64,000 nucleotides of DNA, taken from the NCBI RefSeq assembly GCF_001315105.1, contig NZ_BAZR01000001.1, forward strand, positions 186,001 to 250,000. The letters run 5' to 3'. This document shows, piece after piece, positions 42,370-51,923 of this stretch. Source of the DNA: Paenibacillus sp. JCM 10914. Its GTDB lineage: Bacteria; Bacillota; Bacilli; Paenibacillales; Paenibacillaceae. The position numbers were made by a program, and so were the translations under genes. The notes below the pieces were generated by a model. The model was not told where the DNA came from, ran no database searches, and was given only the letters and a program-made list of their open reading frames with translations. Positions within the stretch are counted from its first letter, which is position 1, and each line of letters starts with the position of its first letter.

Positions 42370-42843
42370 ATGAACGAAGACAATTCCTTTACGATCGTGG
42401 TTGACGGGGATGCATGTCCGGTTAAACAGGAAATTGCCGAGACTGCTCGTACGTTCCGTGTACCGGTGCTGCTTGTATCGTCCTACGATCACTTGCTGCG
42501 GGCCGAGGAAGGTGTGTCCACGATTCAAGTGGACCGAAGCGATCAGAGTGCGGATTTGTACATTGCGAATCATATTTCCAAAGGGGATATCGTGGTTACG
42601 CAGGATTATGGGTTAGCTGCACTTGCGCTTGCCAAATCATGCCATGTAATATCCTTTCGCGGACGTATTTTCCACAATGGGGATATCGATTTCATGCTTG
42701 ATTCCCGCCACCATCAGGCTAAAGCCCGAAAGCAAGGAAGATACGGTAAAGGGCCCAAGAAGCTGCTTGAGGAAGACCGGAGGTTTTTTCAACATAAACT
42801 GACAAAACTTTTGCATGAATTGCAGGAGAATGTACACCCGTAG
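42370..42843 (+). CDS. yaiI: YaiI/YqxD family protein (DUF188)
   Basis: A 157-residue protein with the family start VVDGDACPVKQEIAE and later VTQDYGLAALAL and KARKQGRYGKGPK. The aspartates suggest a PIN-like nuclease fold, but no activity is established. It directly precedes dnaG, as yqxD does in B. subtilis. The ribosome binding site is weak (GGTGATG). Confidence 0.9.
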   Translation: MNEDNSFTIVVDGDACPVKQEIAETARTFRVPVLLVSSYDHLLRAEEGVSTIQVDRSDQSADLYIANHISKGDIVVTQDYGLAALALAKSCHVISFRGRIFHNGDIDFMLDSRHHQAKARKQGRYGKGPKKLLEEDRRFFQHKLTKLLHELQENVHP

Positions 42844-42884
42844 CGAATACTATTTACGTGCCAAAAGAGATGAAGGTGGTTTGG

Positions 42885-44702
42885 ATGAGTACCGGACAAG
42901 GCAATATTCCGGATGATGTCATTGAAGCGGTTCTGGCCAAGAGCGATATTGTGGACACAGTCAGCAAATACGTACATCTTACCAAACAGGGGAAGTATCT
43001 AAAGGGCTTATGCCCTTTTCATTCGGAGAAGACCCCTTCCTTTACGGTTACACCGGAACGCCAGATTTTTTACTGTTATGGTTGCGGCAAGGGCGGTAAT
43101 GCCATTAAATTCAGAATGGAAATCGAAGGTTTTTCCTTCCCCGAAGCTGTTAAGACCATGGCGGAAGAGAATGATATCTCGTTACCGGAAGGACAAGGGT
43201 TACCCGTAATTCCTCGAAATCCGGAGAAAGAACGTTTATTTGAAGCCCATGAGTTGAGTGCCAAGCTGTATCATTACTTGTTGAAGAATACAGAGCACGG
43301 CATCGAGGCAATGAAGTATCTGCGTGCACGTGGAATCAATGACAAGTTGATTGACCAGTTCCAGATCGGTTATGCACCCGAGCAATGGGACACCTTGGTG
43401 AAGTTCCTGGATAAGCGATCCTTTGATCTGAGAGAGATGGAGCAGGGCGGTTTATTGTCCGCCAAGAATGATCAGAACGGATATCTCGATCGATTTCGCA
43501 GACGCGTCATGTTTCCGCTTCATGATCGCAGCGGCAAAGTGATTGCCTTCGCCGGAAGAATACTGGGAGAAGGTCAACCGAAGTACTTGAATTCCCCGGA
43601 GACCCTTTTATTTAATAAAAGCCGCACATTGTACAACCTGCACCAGGCGAAGACATCCATACGCAAATTACGTCAAATCCTGTTGTTTGAAGGCTACGGA
43701 GATGTAATCTCGTCATGGGAAGCTGGGTTTCAGAACGGTGTGGCAACGATGGGAACTTCTCTTACGGAGAATCAAATCGCCATCATGAAGTCCCTGGCGG
43801 AGGAAATCGTCGTTATCTATGATGGCGACAGGGCCGGGATGAATGCAGCGATGAAGGTTATTCCGATGTTGGAGGACGTAGGGTTAAAGGTCAGAATCGC
43901 ACTGGTACCCGAAGGTATGGATCCGGACGACTATATTCGGAAATTCGGTGCCGATCGTTTCAGACATATGGTGGAGACCGCTGTTTCAACTACAAAATTT
44001 AGACTTATATATCTGAAGAAAAACCATATACTGCTAGAAGAAGATGGTAAGATCGCATATGCCAAGGAAGCATTGCCGATAATCGCTGCTTTAAATTCCT
44101 CTACGGAACGTGAGGTTTATTTGCGGGAATTATCCTCTGAACTCCATCTCTCCTATGAAAGCCTTAAGCAGGATTGCAATCTCATTCGGCAGTCCGTGCA
44201 AAAAAAGATGCAGGATGGGGATAATAAGGAAAATAGGTGGAATAATGGTAGGCATAAAAAAGGGCGACAGCCCGCCCCGGTTTTACTACCCGCTTACCAT
44301 GCTGCTGAACGGCGTCTGCTGTCGCTGATGCTGCAGGATGCGGAAGCCGCGCGATACGTAGGTGATCGCCTGGGGGAAGCATTTAATATTGAAGATCATG
44401 CGGCGATTGCTGCTTATCTATATGCTTTTTATGCACAGGGCAAGTCTCCGGATATTAGCCGTTTTATGTCATCCCTACAAGATGACCGACTAGAGAAGAC
44501 CGTAAGCTCCATTATGATGATGGAGGCACCGACGGAGTGGAATGTTCAAGTGCTTGATGATTGCATACGTGAAGTGCAGAAGTTTCCGCAGCAACGAGAG
44601 ATTAATCAGAAGAAGGAAGAAATGATGAATGCAGAGCGCTCGGGTGATTTCATGCGAGCCGCTCAAATTGCAAGCGAGATTATCGCCCTAGAACGACAAT
44701 GA
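42885..44702 (+). CDS. dnaG: DnaG primase
   Basis: A 605-residue primase. The CHC2 zinc motif is formed by C43, H46, C64 and C67 (LCPFH, CYGCG). The TOPRIM core has LLFEGYGDVISSWEAGF and VVIYDGDRAGMNAAMK. The C-terminal helicase-binding domain follows a basic linker near 43-44.2 kb (DNKENRWNNGRHKKGRQ). ATG 42885 has AAGGTGG 5 bases ahead; the earlier in-frame GTG is not supported. It starts the macromolecular synthesis operon with sigA. Confidence 0.97.
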   Translation: MSTGQGNIPDDVIEAVLAKSDIVDTVSKYVHLTKQGKYLKGLCPFHSEKTPSFTVTPERQIFYCYGCGKGGNAIKFRMEIEGFSFPEAVKTMAEENDISLPEGQGLPVIPRNPEKERLFEAHELSAKLYHYLLKNTEHGIEAMKYLRARGINDKLIDQFQIGYAPEQWDTLVKFLDKRSFDLREMEQGGLLSAKNDQNGYLDRFRRRVMFPLHDRSGKVIAFAGRILGEGQPKYLNSPETLLFNKSRTLYNLHQAKTSIRKLRQILLFEGYGDVISSWEAGFQNGVATMGTSLTENQIAIMKSLAEEIVVIYDGDRAGMNAAMKVIPMLEDVGLKVRIALVPEGMDPDDYIRKFGADRFRHMVETAVSTTKFRLIYLKKNHILLEEDGKIAYAKEALPIIAALNSSTEREVYLRELSSELHLSYESLKQDCNLIRQSVQKKMQDGDNKENRWNNGRHKKGRQPAPVLLPAYHAAERRLLSLMLQDAEAARYVGDRLGEAFNIEDHAAIAAYLYAFYAQGKSPDISRFMSSLQDDRLEKTVSSIMMMEAPTEWNVQVLDDCIREVQKFPQQREINQKKEEMMNAERSGDFMRAAQIASEIIALERQ

Positions 44703-44743
44703 TTCCGCACATTGTTGTGTTCTAGGGAGGAGGGAGTCGAAAG

Positions 44744-45877
44744 ATGGCGAATGATCAGCATACTGAAATAGAAACGGAATTTACGCTGGATCAAGTCAAG
44801 GATCAATTGATTGAACAGGGTAAAAAGAGATCCGTATTGAGCTATAAAGATATCATGGAGAAGTTATCGCCTTTCGATCAGGATACGGAGCAGATGGATG
44901 AATTCTATGAGCAGCTTGCTGACCATGGGATCGATGTCGTAAACGAGAATGACGATGAGGGCACCCATCGGCAAGCAGGAGAACATGGGGAGAATCATGA
45001 GAATGAGGATTTTGGCTTTGACGATGACTTGTCGTTGCCGCCGGGAATCAAGATCAATGATCCTGTCCGGATGTATCTGAAGGAGATTGGCCGTGTTCCA
45101 TTGTTATCGGCAGATGACGAGATTGAATTGGCGAATCGGATTGAGCAGGGAGATGAGGAAGCGAAGCGTCGTTTGGCTGAAGCGAACCTGCGTCTCGTTG
45201 TGAGTATCGCCAAGCGTTATGTCGGTCGTGGCATGCTGTTCCTGGACTTGATTCAAGAAGGTAATATGGGATTGATTAAGGCCGTAGAGAAATTTGATTA
45301 CAAAAAAGGCTTCAAATTCAGTACGTACGCGACCTGGTGGATTCGTCAGGCCATTACACGTGCCATTGCAGACCAAGCGCGTACCATTCGGATTCCGGTG
45401 CATATGGTGGAGACAATCAATAAATTGATTCGTGTATCCAGACAGTTGCTGCAGGAGCTAGGACGTGAACCTTCGCCAGAAGAAATTGCAGCCGAGATGG
45501 AACTGAGCGTTGAGAAGGTCCGGGAGATTATGAAGATTGCTCAAGAACCGGTCTCGCTTGAAACCCCGATCGGCGAGGAAGATGACTCTCACCTTGGCGA
45601 TTTCATCGAAGATCAAGAAGCACTTGCTCCAGCAGATGCAGCCGCTTATGAACTTCTGAAGGAACAGTTGGAAGACGTACTCGATACGCTGACAGAGCGT
45701 GAAGAGAATGTGCTTAGGTTGCGATTTGGCCTGGATGACGGCAGAACAAGAACGCTTGAAGAAGTAGGTAAAGTGTTCGGCGTAACCCGCGAACGTATTC
45801 GCCAGATTGAAGCGAAAGCACTCCGCAAACTTCGCCATCCTAGCCGCAGCAAGCGGTTAAAGGATTTTCTCGAATAG
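44744..45877 (+). CDS. sigA: Housekeeping sigma factor SigA (RpoD)
   Basis: A 377-residue primary sigma factor. Region 1.1 is acidic; region 1.2 has [17 protein letters not shown]. Region 2 has [20 protein letters not shown], which recognises the -10. Region 3 has [15 protein letters not shown]. Region 4 has [19 protein letters not shown] for the -35. AGGGAGGAGG precedes the ATG. Confidence 0.98.
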   Translation: MANDQHTEIETEFTLDQVKDQLIEQGKKRSVLSYKDIMEKLSPFDQDTEQMDEFYEQLADHGIDVVNENDDEGTHRQAGEHGENHENEDFGFDDDLSLPPGIKINDPVRMYLKEIGRVPLLSADDEIELANRIEQGDEEAKRRLAEANLRLVVSIAKRYVGRGMLFLDLIQEGNMGLIKAVEKFDYKKGFKFSTYATWWIRQAITRAIADQARTIRIPVHMVETINKLIRVSRQLLQELGREPSPEEIAAEMELSVEKVREIMKIAQEPVSLETPIGEEDDSHLGDFIEDQEALAPADAAAYELLKEQLEDVLDTLTEREENVLRLRFGLDDGRTRTLEEVGKVFGVTRERIRQIEAKALRKLRHPSRSKRLKDFLE

Positions 45878-45887
45878 TGTGATTGGC

Positions 45888-45926
45888 GGGCCTTCTGCTG
45901 TTTATGGCAGCAAGGTCCTTTTTTCA
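45888..45926 (+). terminator. Rho-independent terminator after sigA
   Basis: GGGCCTTCTGCTG (45888-45900) pairs with CAGCAAGGTCC with one mismatch, followed by TTTTTTC. The following 217 bases up to trmK contain no ORF that I can support, including no cccA, which follows sigA in B. subtilis. Confidence 0.8.
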
Positions 45927-46143
45927 TTATGGCGGCGAATGGACCAAGCTTCTTGATTCTTACATAATTACCTGCATTTGTTGTATTGGTCTTTATTTTA
46001 GCTCTTTTCCAAATCCAATGCAAATCGATGAGTCCAAACAATGAAGGAACTGAGATGATATTTGCAGTTTGAATAAGGGTTTGTTAGGGTAATGGATAGG
46101 TTGTTCCATTGGTGAAAATATCGAATGGTAAGGTGTGTCGAAT

Positions 46144-46902
46144 GTGAAATTATCAAGCAGATTGACCCGAATATTAGAGCAAATTCCACAAGGCAGCCGG
46201 TTGGCGGATATTGGCTCCGACCATGCGTTGCTGCCGGTAGCCGCCGTAGAGTCAGGAGCAGCTGTAAGCGCCATAGCCGGCGAGGTAAATGCAGGTCCTT
46301 ATGATGCGGCCCTCAAGCAGGTGCAGGAGTCGGGCATGACCGAGGTGATCGATGTCCGTAAAGGGGACGGTCTGGATGTACTAGAACCAGGCGATGCGAA
46401 TGTGATTACGATAGCCGGCATGGGCGGAAGCCTGATCGCAGCGATTCTGGAGCGGGGGCGTGACAAATTAGCGGGCGTGTGCAGGCTTGTGTTACAGCCG
46501 AACGTCGGTGAGGATATTTTGCGAAGATGGCTCTTGGCGAATGGCTGGGTGCTGTTAAGCGAGCTCATTCTTAAGGAGGATGGGAAGATTTACGAGATAT
46601 TGGTCGCAGAACCTTCGAACCAGGCAGTGATGACGAGCGAACAAGTGTATGCCCCGCGTGTCATTGCTGGCGACATTGAATTGTCCACAGAATGGCAGCT
46701 GCGTCTTGGTCCCTGGCTGACACAGCATCCAAGCAATGTATTCCACGAGAAGTGGAAATCGGAAATTGAGAAACTGAACGTTATTCTTCAATCTTTGTCA
46801 CGGTCAGAACTATCTTCGGCCGCTGGTAAGGCAAAGGAGATACAAGCAGATATACAATTTATACAGGAGGTGTTGGCATGCTTGCCAAAGGACAAACCGT
46901 AA
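46144..46902 (+). CDS. trmK: TrmK, tRNA m1A22 methyltransferase
   Basis: A 252-residue SAM enzyme that methylates A22 of tRNA. Motifs are LADIGSDHALLPV (SAM loop), ITIAGMGGSLIAAIL and VLQPNVGED. A coiled C-terminal end is typical. GTG 46144 lies 8 bases after TAAGGTG; GTG 46135 overlaps that site. It overlaps yqfO by 25 bases, the conserved yqfN-yqfO arrangement. Confidence 0.94.
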   Translation: MKLSSRLTRILEQIPQGSRLADIGSDHALLPVAAVESGAAVSAIAGEVNAGPYDAALKQVQESGMTEVIDVRKGDGLDVLEPGDANVITIAGMGGSLIAAILERGRDKLAGVCRLVLQPNVGEDILRRWLLANGWVLLSELILKEDGKIYEILVAEPSNQAVMTSEQVYAPRVIAGDIELSTEWQLRLGPWLTQHPSNVFHEKWKSEIEKLNVILQSLSRSELSSAAGKAKEIQADIQFIQEVLACLPKDKP

Positions 46903-47993
46903 TTCAGTACATGGAGCAACTGGCACCGAAGCATGTAGCCGAGCCCGATGACCGGATCGGTCTGCAGCTCGGGACGCTTCAGAAGGAGATTCAGACGGTA
47001 CTCGTTGCATTGGATGTGAATGAGGAGGTTGTAGATGAAGCGATACAGCTCGGAGCAGATCTAATCATCGCCCATCATGCCATCATTTATCGACCGCTGA
47101 AGCAGCTCCAGACTGATACGCCGATGGGAAAAGTATATGAAAAGCTTATAAAACACGATATCGCGGTATATGTGAGTCATACGAATCTCGATGTTACGGA
47201 AGGCGGCATGAATGATTGGATGGCTGAGGCGCTTGAAATTGAGCAGACGATTCCGATTCATGATATGCATAATGAACAGTTATCGAAGTTGGTGGTGTTC
47301 GTACCGAAGAGTCACCATCAAGAGGTACTGGATGCGGTACTGAATGCCGGGGCGGGCTGGATCGGCAATTACAGCCACTGCAGCTTTAATATTGAGGGTT
47401 TCGGGACTTATGTGCCTAGAGAGGGCAGCAGCCCGTATCAAGGCAAGGAAGGCCGTATGGAGCGTGCTAACGAGGTTCGAATCGAGACCATTGTACCACA
47501 TACGGTCCGGAATAAAGTGGTTCAGGCTATGCTTAAGGCGCATCCGTATGAAGAAGTCGCTTATGATCTGTACGCTATGGATTTGAAGGGGAGATCGCTT
47601 GGACTCGGACGAGTGGGTGTGCTAAAGCAGTCGATGTCGCTGGGAGAACTGGTGAATGTGGTTAAGGACAAGCTGGATGTACCATCCGTCCGAGTCGTGG
47701 GTGACCTGGACCGTACGATCCGTAAAGCAGCTGTCATCGGCGGTTCTGGTGGACGCTACATGAACAAGGCGATCTTCCGCGGAGCCGATGTACTGATTAC
47801 AGGAGACGTAGATTATCATACAGCACAGGACGCTTTGGCCGCAGGGCTCACGATCATTGATCCTGGACATAATGCCGAGAAAATTATGAAGGTGAAAGTC
47901 GCTGAATGGATGCAGCAAAAACTTGAGGAACACAAGTATGCCACCAAGGTAGTGCCGTCACAGATCAATACCGAGCCGTTTACGTTTAGGTAA
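46878..47993 (+). CDS. yqfO: Nif3-like dinuclear metal protein (YqfO)
   Basis: A 371-residue NIF3/DUF34 protein with a PII-like insert, as in other Bacillales. Metal-site motifs are LIIAHHAIIYRPLK, SHTNLDVTEGG and, at the end, VLITGDVDYHTAQDAL with DPGHNAEKI. It forms a hexameric toroid in homologues; the function is debated. AGGAGGTG precedes the ATG inside trmK. Confidence 0.94.
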   Translation: MLAKGQTVIQYMEQLAPKHVAEPDDRIGLQLGTLQKEIQTVLVALDVNEEVVDEAIQLGADLIIAHHAIIYRPLKQLQTDTPMGKVYEKLIKHDIAVYVSHTNLDVTEGGMNDWMAEALEIEQTIPIHDMHNEQLSKLVVFVPKSHHQEVLDAVLNAGAGWIGNYSHCSFNIEGFGTYVPREGSSPYQGKEGRMERANEVRIETIVPHTVRNKVVQAMLKAHPYEEVAYDLYAMDLKGRSLGLGRVGVLKQSMSLGELVNVVKDKLDVPSVRVVGDLDRTIRKAAVIGGSGGRYMNKAIFRGADVLITGDVDYHTAQDALAAGLTIIDPGHNAEKIMKVKVAEWMQQKLEEHKYATKVVPSQINTEPFTFR

Positions 47994-47998
47994 ATCGC

Positions 47999-48027
47999 TT
48001 GTACGGAAGCGAAAATCAAGCTATAAT
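47999..48027 (+). promoter_or_regulatory. Sigma-A promoter of rnpB
   Basis: TTGTAC (47999-48004) and TATAAT (48022-48027) are 17 bases apart. The start point should be near 48035, which is the first base of the RNA's P1 helix. Confidence 0.8.
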
Positions 48028-48034
48028 ATATAGT

Positions 48035-48453
48035 GTTGTCCGGAAAGTTTGACAGACAATCGCTGGCGGTGTCAAAGCCGCGAGAGGAAAGTCCGGGCTC
48101 CGTAGGGCAGGGTGCTGGATAACGTCCAGTCAGCGCGAGTTGAAGGATAGTGCCACAGAAATGGACCGCCGATGGCCGCCTCATAGCGGCACAGGCAAGG
48201 ATGGAACCGAGGTGTAAGAGACCCCGAGGAACGCTGGTGACTTCGTTCCTGGTAAACCCCACTTGGAGCAAGACCTAATGGGACGCAGTCTCTCTAGAAG
48301 AGACAGCCTTTGCCCGAGGCGCGTCTGGGTTGGTCGCTTGAGCCGATCAGCAATGATTGGCCTAGATAGATGATTGTCGCTTATGGTGGCAGGGTAGTTC
48401 CCGTTATGACCACGAAGAGCACAGAACCCGGCTTACGTAAGGCTTTCCCAACT
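48035..48453 (+). ncRNA. rnpB: RNase P RNA (looks like type A)
   Basis: The catalytic RNA that processes tRNA 5' ends. The 5' core GAGGAAAGTCCGGGC is at 48084-48098 and its P4 partner ACAGAACCCGGCTTACG at 48421-48437. P1 is formed by GTTG/GGAAAG with CTTTCCCAAC at the end. P2 pairs GACAATC (48055-48061) with GATTGTC (48372-48378). A P18-like hairpin, GCCGATCA/TGATTGGC, lies at 48343-48361. GGGCAGGGTGCTGGATAACG also follows the type A pattern. A stretch at 48380-48418 fits P19. The ends are estimates, good to a few bases. Confidence 0.95.
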
Positions 48454-48474
48454 GTACAACAATCGCAACGCATA

Positions 48475-48534
48475 TGAACGCGTATTTTTATTCTTTCGTT
48501 ATCGGAAGGATAAGAATACGCGTTCATTTTATTT
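48475..48534 (+). terminator. Terminator downstream of rnpB
   Basis: TGAACGCGTATT (48475-48486) pairs with AATACGCGTTCA (48515-48526). The helix continues inward with G-T pairs to a loop near GTTATC, and TTTTATTT follows. Confidence 0.8.
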
Positions 48535-48637
48535 AGGGCATTGATTCGCGAATAGATATTTTTCTTACGGACAATCGTCCATACCATTTGCCCTTCCCGA
48601 TAATAAGCTATAATCATCACAGAAAGGAGATGTTAAT

Positions 48638-48916
48638 ATGTCCTGCGGTTGCAATCAAAATCCGTGTCCTCACGTTTCGCCTATTGTATGTGATCCCATC
48701 GTTGTTATAAGAGACCATTTCGTTCCGCAAATCGTACCTGTTATTCATCCGATCAAAGTAGTGGATAAAGTACACTGTGTACCTGTTGAACAGCACATTT
48801 ACACGTACAGTGAAGAAGAAGTTATCGGCGGTGTTGGGGGACCTGGCGGCGTGTTGGTATCTGGCAAATCATCAAAGAAGCGTGCGTCACGTACAACACG
48901 TTCTCGCCGCAAATAA
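48638..48916 (+). CDS. cotD: CotD-like spore coat protein
   Basis: A 92-residue, Cys- and His-containing protein. It begins MSCGCNQNPCPHVSPIVCDP. The CotD core FVPQIVPVIHPIKVVDKVHC is followed by VPVEQHIYTY. The C-terminus is glycine rich and then very basic (SKKRASRTTRSRRK). It should be deposited in the spore coat late in sporulation. GAAAGGAGATG precedes the ATG. No convincing sigma-K promoter was found. Confidence 0.88.
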   Translation: MSCGCNQNPCPHVSPIVCDPIVVIRDHFVPQIVPVIHPIKVVDKVHCVPVEQHIYTYSEEEVIGGVGGPGGVLVSGKSSKKRASRTTRSRRK

Positions 48917-48954
48917 GCTGACGAACAAACATCTTGTTCAACGGCCCAATAGAA

Positions 48955-48993
48955 AAGCAGCCTCCACCGATTGGTGGACGCTGCTTGTTTTTG
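48955..48993 (+). terminator. Terminator after the coat gene
   Basis: AAGCAGC with CCACC pairs with GGTGG and GCTGCTT around GATT, followed by GTTTTTG. The reverse strand has CTTTTCTATT, so it may also serve the convergent subtilase gene. Confidence 0.82.
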
Positions 48994-49024
48994 CTACCTC
49001 ACTTATCTGGGTTACGCCCTAGTC

Positions 49025-50947
49025 CTACTGGTTTGAATTTGCTTTGCGAAGCTCATTCTCCAGACGGCGCAGTACATGCCCGGGCCATAATTGCAGTGGA
49101 ACTTGCCGGTTGTTGACTTCGTTCAACGACTGGTAAATATCGATTTGCCCATGTCCATAATATTTATCTTTCCCTTTGGCGCCAAGATCCACGGCCTGAT
49201 TAATCATGGCGTCCATAACCTCTTCATTGCTTAGTTCAGGATTCAGAGAGCGGATTAGCCCGGCCATGGCGGCTGCATGGGGGCTGGCCATCGAAGTGCC
49301 TGACAGAGCAGCATATTGATTCCCTGGGAAGGTGCTGGCAATGTTCGTGCCGGGTGCAGCTATATCAATATAATCTCCGAAGTTGGAATATTCCGCTCGC
49401 TTGAGATCCGAATCCGTTGCTGCAACAGCCAGCACTTCAGGATAGGCGGCAGGATAGCCCGGTCGCTCGGTATTGTCATTACCCGATGCGGCAACAAGGA
49501 CGACGTCACGATCATAAGCATATCGTACGGCATCATGCAAAAACTGTGAGTCCGCATAATTGCCAAGGCTCATATTGATTACTTTGGCTCCATGATCGGC
49601 GGCCCATATGATACCTTCCGCAACGGCGTAAGTCGTTCCTGAACCGGTTCCGTCCAACGCTTTGATTGGCATGATTTTATTATACCAACTGACACCGGCT
49701 ACGCCTTCTCCATTATTCACAAGTGCGGCAATAATGCCAGCAACATGCGTCCCGTGGCCAACGTCGTCCAAAGGTTGTTTTTCTTTGTCAACGACGTTGT
49801 AGCCCTCGACGAATTGACCTGCAAGGTCTGTATGTTCAAGATCGACACCGGTATCAATAACGGCTACAACAACATCCTCACTGCCCTTGGAAAGGTCCCA
49901 GCCCCTGTTCGTCTCGGTAATCGGCAGGTTCCACTGATATTCCGTGAACAGCAGGTCATTGGGAATATTGACTTGGGCATCAGCCCCGTTAGATACCGTG
50001 CCAGACGATTTGGAGGATTGATTCATACGGTCATTGGTTAAATAAATATAGTGGGGTTCAGCATATTTCGTTGTCCATTGTTGTGCAAAGTAAGCCTGCA
50101 ACTGCTTGTAATCCATGCTCTTGGAGTGAAATACGTAAGCATAACCGAGCTTGCGCGGGGTGCTTGCCGCAACATCACGCGTGATTTGCAGGAGCTGTTG
50201 CTCTGTCGGCTCTTTTTGAAAAGATACCACGATCTCATTTTCGTAGAAATGACTCGCTTTTTCATTATCATGTCCAGTCTTGACAGTAATGTCTTTCAGC
50301 GTATCAGCATGAATCGATTCAACACGGAATTTCCCCTCTTTCGGATAAGGGATAAGACGCAAATTACGTTTCTGGTGCTGACTGACCTTCTGCAATACAG
50401 CTTGGTTGACTAGCGCAGCCGCACCGTATTGCCCATCATCTGAAATCGCCGAGACTACAAAATATGGCTGTCCGGCGGCATCGAATTTAGGCGAGTCATA
50501 CGTTTTGCCTCGGCGCAATTGCTGCTGAGCGGTTTGAAAATGCTGCTGTATCAGCTTCTTGTCATCCTTACCCATCCGCGGTAGTGGACCGCGAATGTCA
50601 ACCATCTTATTCTGTTTAAGGTTGAACCAGCGGACTTGCTCGAAGTGATGATGTGATTTCTGTTCTTTCGCGGCATACATCTTGATTTGTTTCTGATTCC
50701 TTAGGGCGTCATTATTCAGCATTCGACCCAGGTGATCTTTGGCATCCATACGATTTAGTTTATCGGTGAATTGAATATCACCAGACATCGTATACTGTTT
50801 GGCTATATCCTCTGCCTCCGGCGGCATCGCTTTTGACGGTCCCGCAGAGGGGGATGAATGCTTCGATCCAGGGATAAACATGAAGATCAAGAGCACGCTA
50901 AGAACGGAAGCGGCGGCAATGATACTCCACAGTGTACGTGATTTCAC
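49025..50947 (-). CDS. Membrane-anchored S8 subtilisin-like protease
   Basis: A 640-residue subtilase. An N-terminal helix (SIIAAASVLSVLLIFMFIPG) acts as a signal anchor. About 310 residues of pro- or accessory region follow, including a likely inhibitor-type prodomain (ENEIVVSFQKEPTEQQLLQI). The catalytic domain carries the triad in VIDTGVDLEHTDL (Asp near 366), VGHGTHVAGI (His near 399) and SGTSMASPHAAAMAG (Ser near 552), plus oxyanion Asn in AASGNDN. The long N-terminal region is unusual for a secreted subtilisin. It stands alone between two plus-strand genes. Confidence 0.93.
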   Translation of the reverse strand: MKSRTLWSIIAAASVLSVLLIFMFIPGSKHSSPSAGPSKAMPPEAEDIAKQYTMSGDIQFTDKLNRMDAKDHLGRMLNNDALRNQKQIKMYAAKEQKSHHHFEQVRWFNLKQNKMVDIRGPLPRMGKDDKKLIQQHFQTAQQQLRRGKTYDSPKFDAAGQPYFVVSAISDDGQYGAAALVNQAVLQKVSQHQKRNLRLIPYPKEGKFRVESIHADTLKDITVKTGHDNEKASHFYENEIVVSFQKEPTEQQLLQITRDVAASTPRKLGYAYVFHSKSMDYKQLQAYFAQQWTTKYAEPHYIYLTNDRMNQSSKSSGTVSNGADAQVNIPNDLLFTEYQWNLPITETNRGWDLSKGSEDVVVAVIDTGVDLEHTDLAGQFVEGYNVVDKEKQPLDDVGHGTHVAGIIAALVNNGEGVAGVSWYNKIMPIKALDGTGSGTTYAVAEGIIWAADHGAKVINMSLGNYADSQFLHDAVRYAYDRDVVLVAASGNDNTERPGYPAAYPEVLAVAATDSDLKRAEYSNFGDYIDIAAPGTNIASTFPGNQYAALSGTSMASPHAAAMAGLIRSLNPELSNEEVMDAMINQAVDLGAKGKDKYYGHGQIDIYQSLNEVNNRQVPLQLWPGHVLRRLENELRKANSNQ

Positions 50948-51053
50948 AAGTTCTCCTCCTCAGGCGCTTAACTTTTTGAATAGTCTTAGCGTGGGGAGTG
51001 AGGTTGGTTTTTATGCGCTCTAATGAACTGGAGAGAACTTCTATATGACACAA

Positions 51054-51082
51054 TTGACATGTACTACTAATTACCTTGTAAG
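51054..51082 (+). promoter_or_regulatory. Candidate promoter in the subtilase-ypuI spacer
   Basis: TTGACA (51054-51059), perfect, is followed 17 bases later by TGTAAG (51077-51082), a partial -10. It could drive the ypuI-like gene starting at 51199. The 251-base spacer holds no ORF that I can support. Confidence 0.4.
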
Positions 51083-51198
51083 TGTATTCATGATAGGGAT
51101 TTCGTTATCCCATTATTTGTGATAGGATAGTAATAATCAGACCGACCTCCAGGTTAATAACCTGTAGGGTCATGACCATTTAAGGGGGATTTATCGTA

Positions 51199-51704
51199 AT
51201 GCCAGCAGACAATCTTCAGAAATTATGCTCAGAATCCAGAGAAAAGTTGAAATCTGCTATTTCAATCATGGAAACGTTTTTGAATGAACAAGCTTTGTCT
51301 CAATTGGTACCAGATCAGGATGAAGAGAACCTGCACTTCTACAAAGGGTTTCTGTCCGATGTTCGAACTTTACTCGTATTTTCTGAGGTGTCCTACGAGA
51401 AGCTAGGTGTTGTGCAGCGTCGCCCTAATTTTGATGTCGATTTTGCCGAGAAGGCTTTGTATAATCTGTATCACCGTAGCGTGAACAACTTCTTCTATCC
51501 GAAGAATGAAAGCTATTCCGAAGATGGCCGTTACGCTATACAGGACAAGACGCGATTCGTTTCCGTAAGAAGCCTGTGCGTCCAGCACGCGACGTCATTA
51601 TGAATATTACTAAAATTTATGAAGAACTGCGGGATGATCTCGCTTATTACGAGAGTGACTATCTGACCGAGCGTCGCATGCATTCTGAGCGTAGTCACGC
51701 ATAA
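51199..51704 (+). CDS. ypuI: YpuI-like DUF3907 protein (frameshifted)
   Basis: The reconstructed protein is 168 residues. The first part has YKGFLSDVRTLLVFSE, EKALYNLYHRSVNNFFYPK and ends EDGRYA. The second frame continues YTGQDAIRFRKKP and ELRDDLAYYESDYLTERRM. This matches the pattern I associate with B. subtilis YpuI (DUF3907), whose function is unknown. One base is missing at about 51534-51537; without correction the frame stops at 51603. AAGGGGG precedes the ATG. Confidence 0.75.
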
Positions 51705-51723
51705 TACGAATTGAATTGAAACC

Positions 51724-51780
51724 GGAAGCTGTCCTCATGTGAATTTTCTACGGGAACAGCTTCTTTTTGTTATAGCTAAT
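51724..51780 (+). terminator. Terminator after the ypuI-like gene
   Basis: GAAGCTGT (51725-51732) pairs with ACAGCTTC (51766-51773), loop about 33 bases, followed by TTTTTG. Confidence 0.7.
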
Positions 51781-51785
51781 CATTG

Positions 51786-51832
51786 GTCGAAGACAGGAAC
51801 TCGGGAGAGTTTACCGTTCTTCGACTTTTTTG
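51786..51832 (+). terminator. Second, tandem terminator
   Basis: GTCGAAGA (51786-51793) pairs with TCTTCGAC (51818-51825), with AACTC/GAGTT inside, followed by seven T residues. It starts a few bases after the previous terminator; no gene lies between them. Confidence 0.8.
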
Positions 51833-51923
51833 TTGTGCTGTCTATTCTTAACAGGGCAAAAAGAGCTTTTCTGTGAATACCGTCCGTGAAGGAAGGAAAA
51901 AATATTGAAGAGGTGATGATAAA

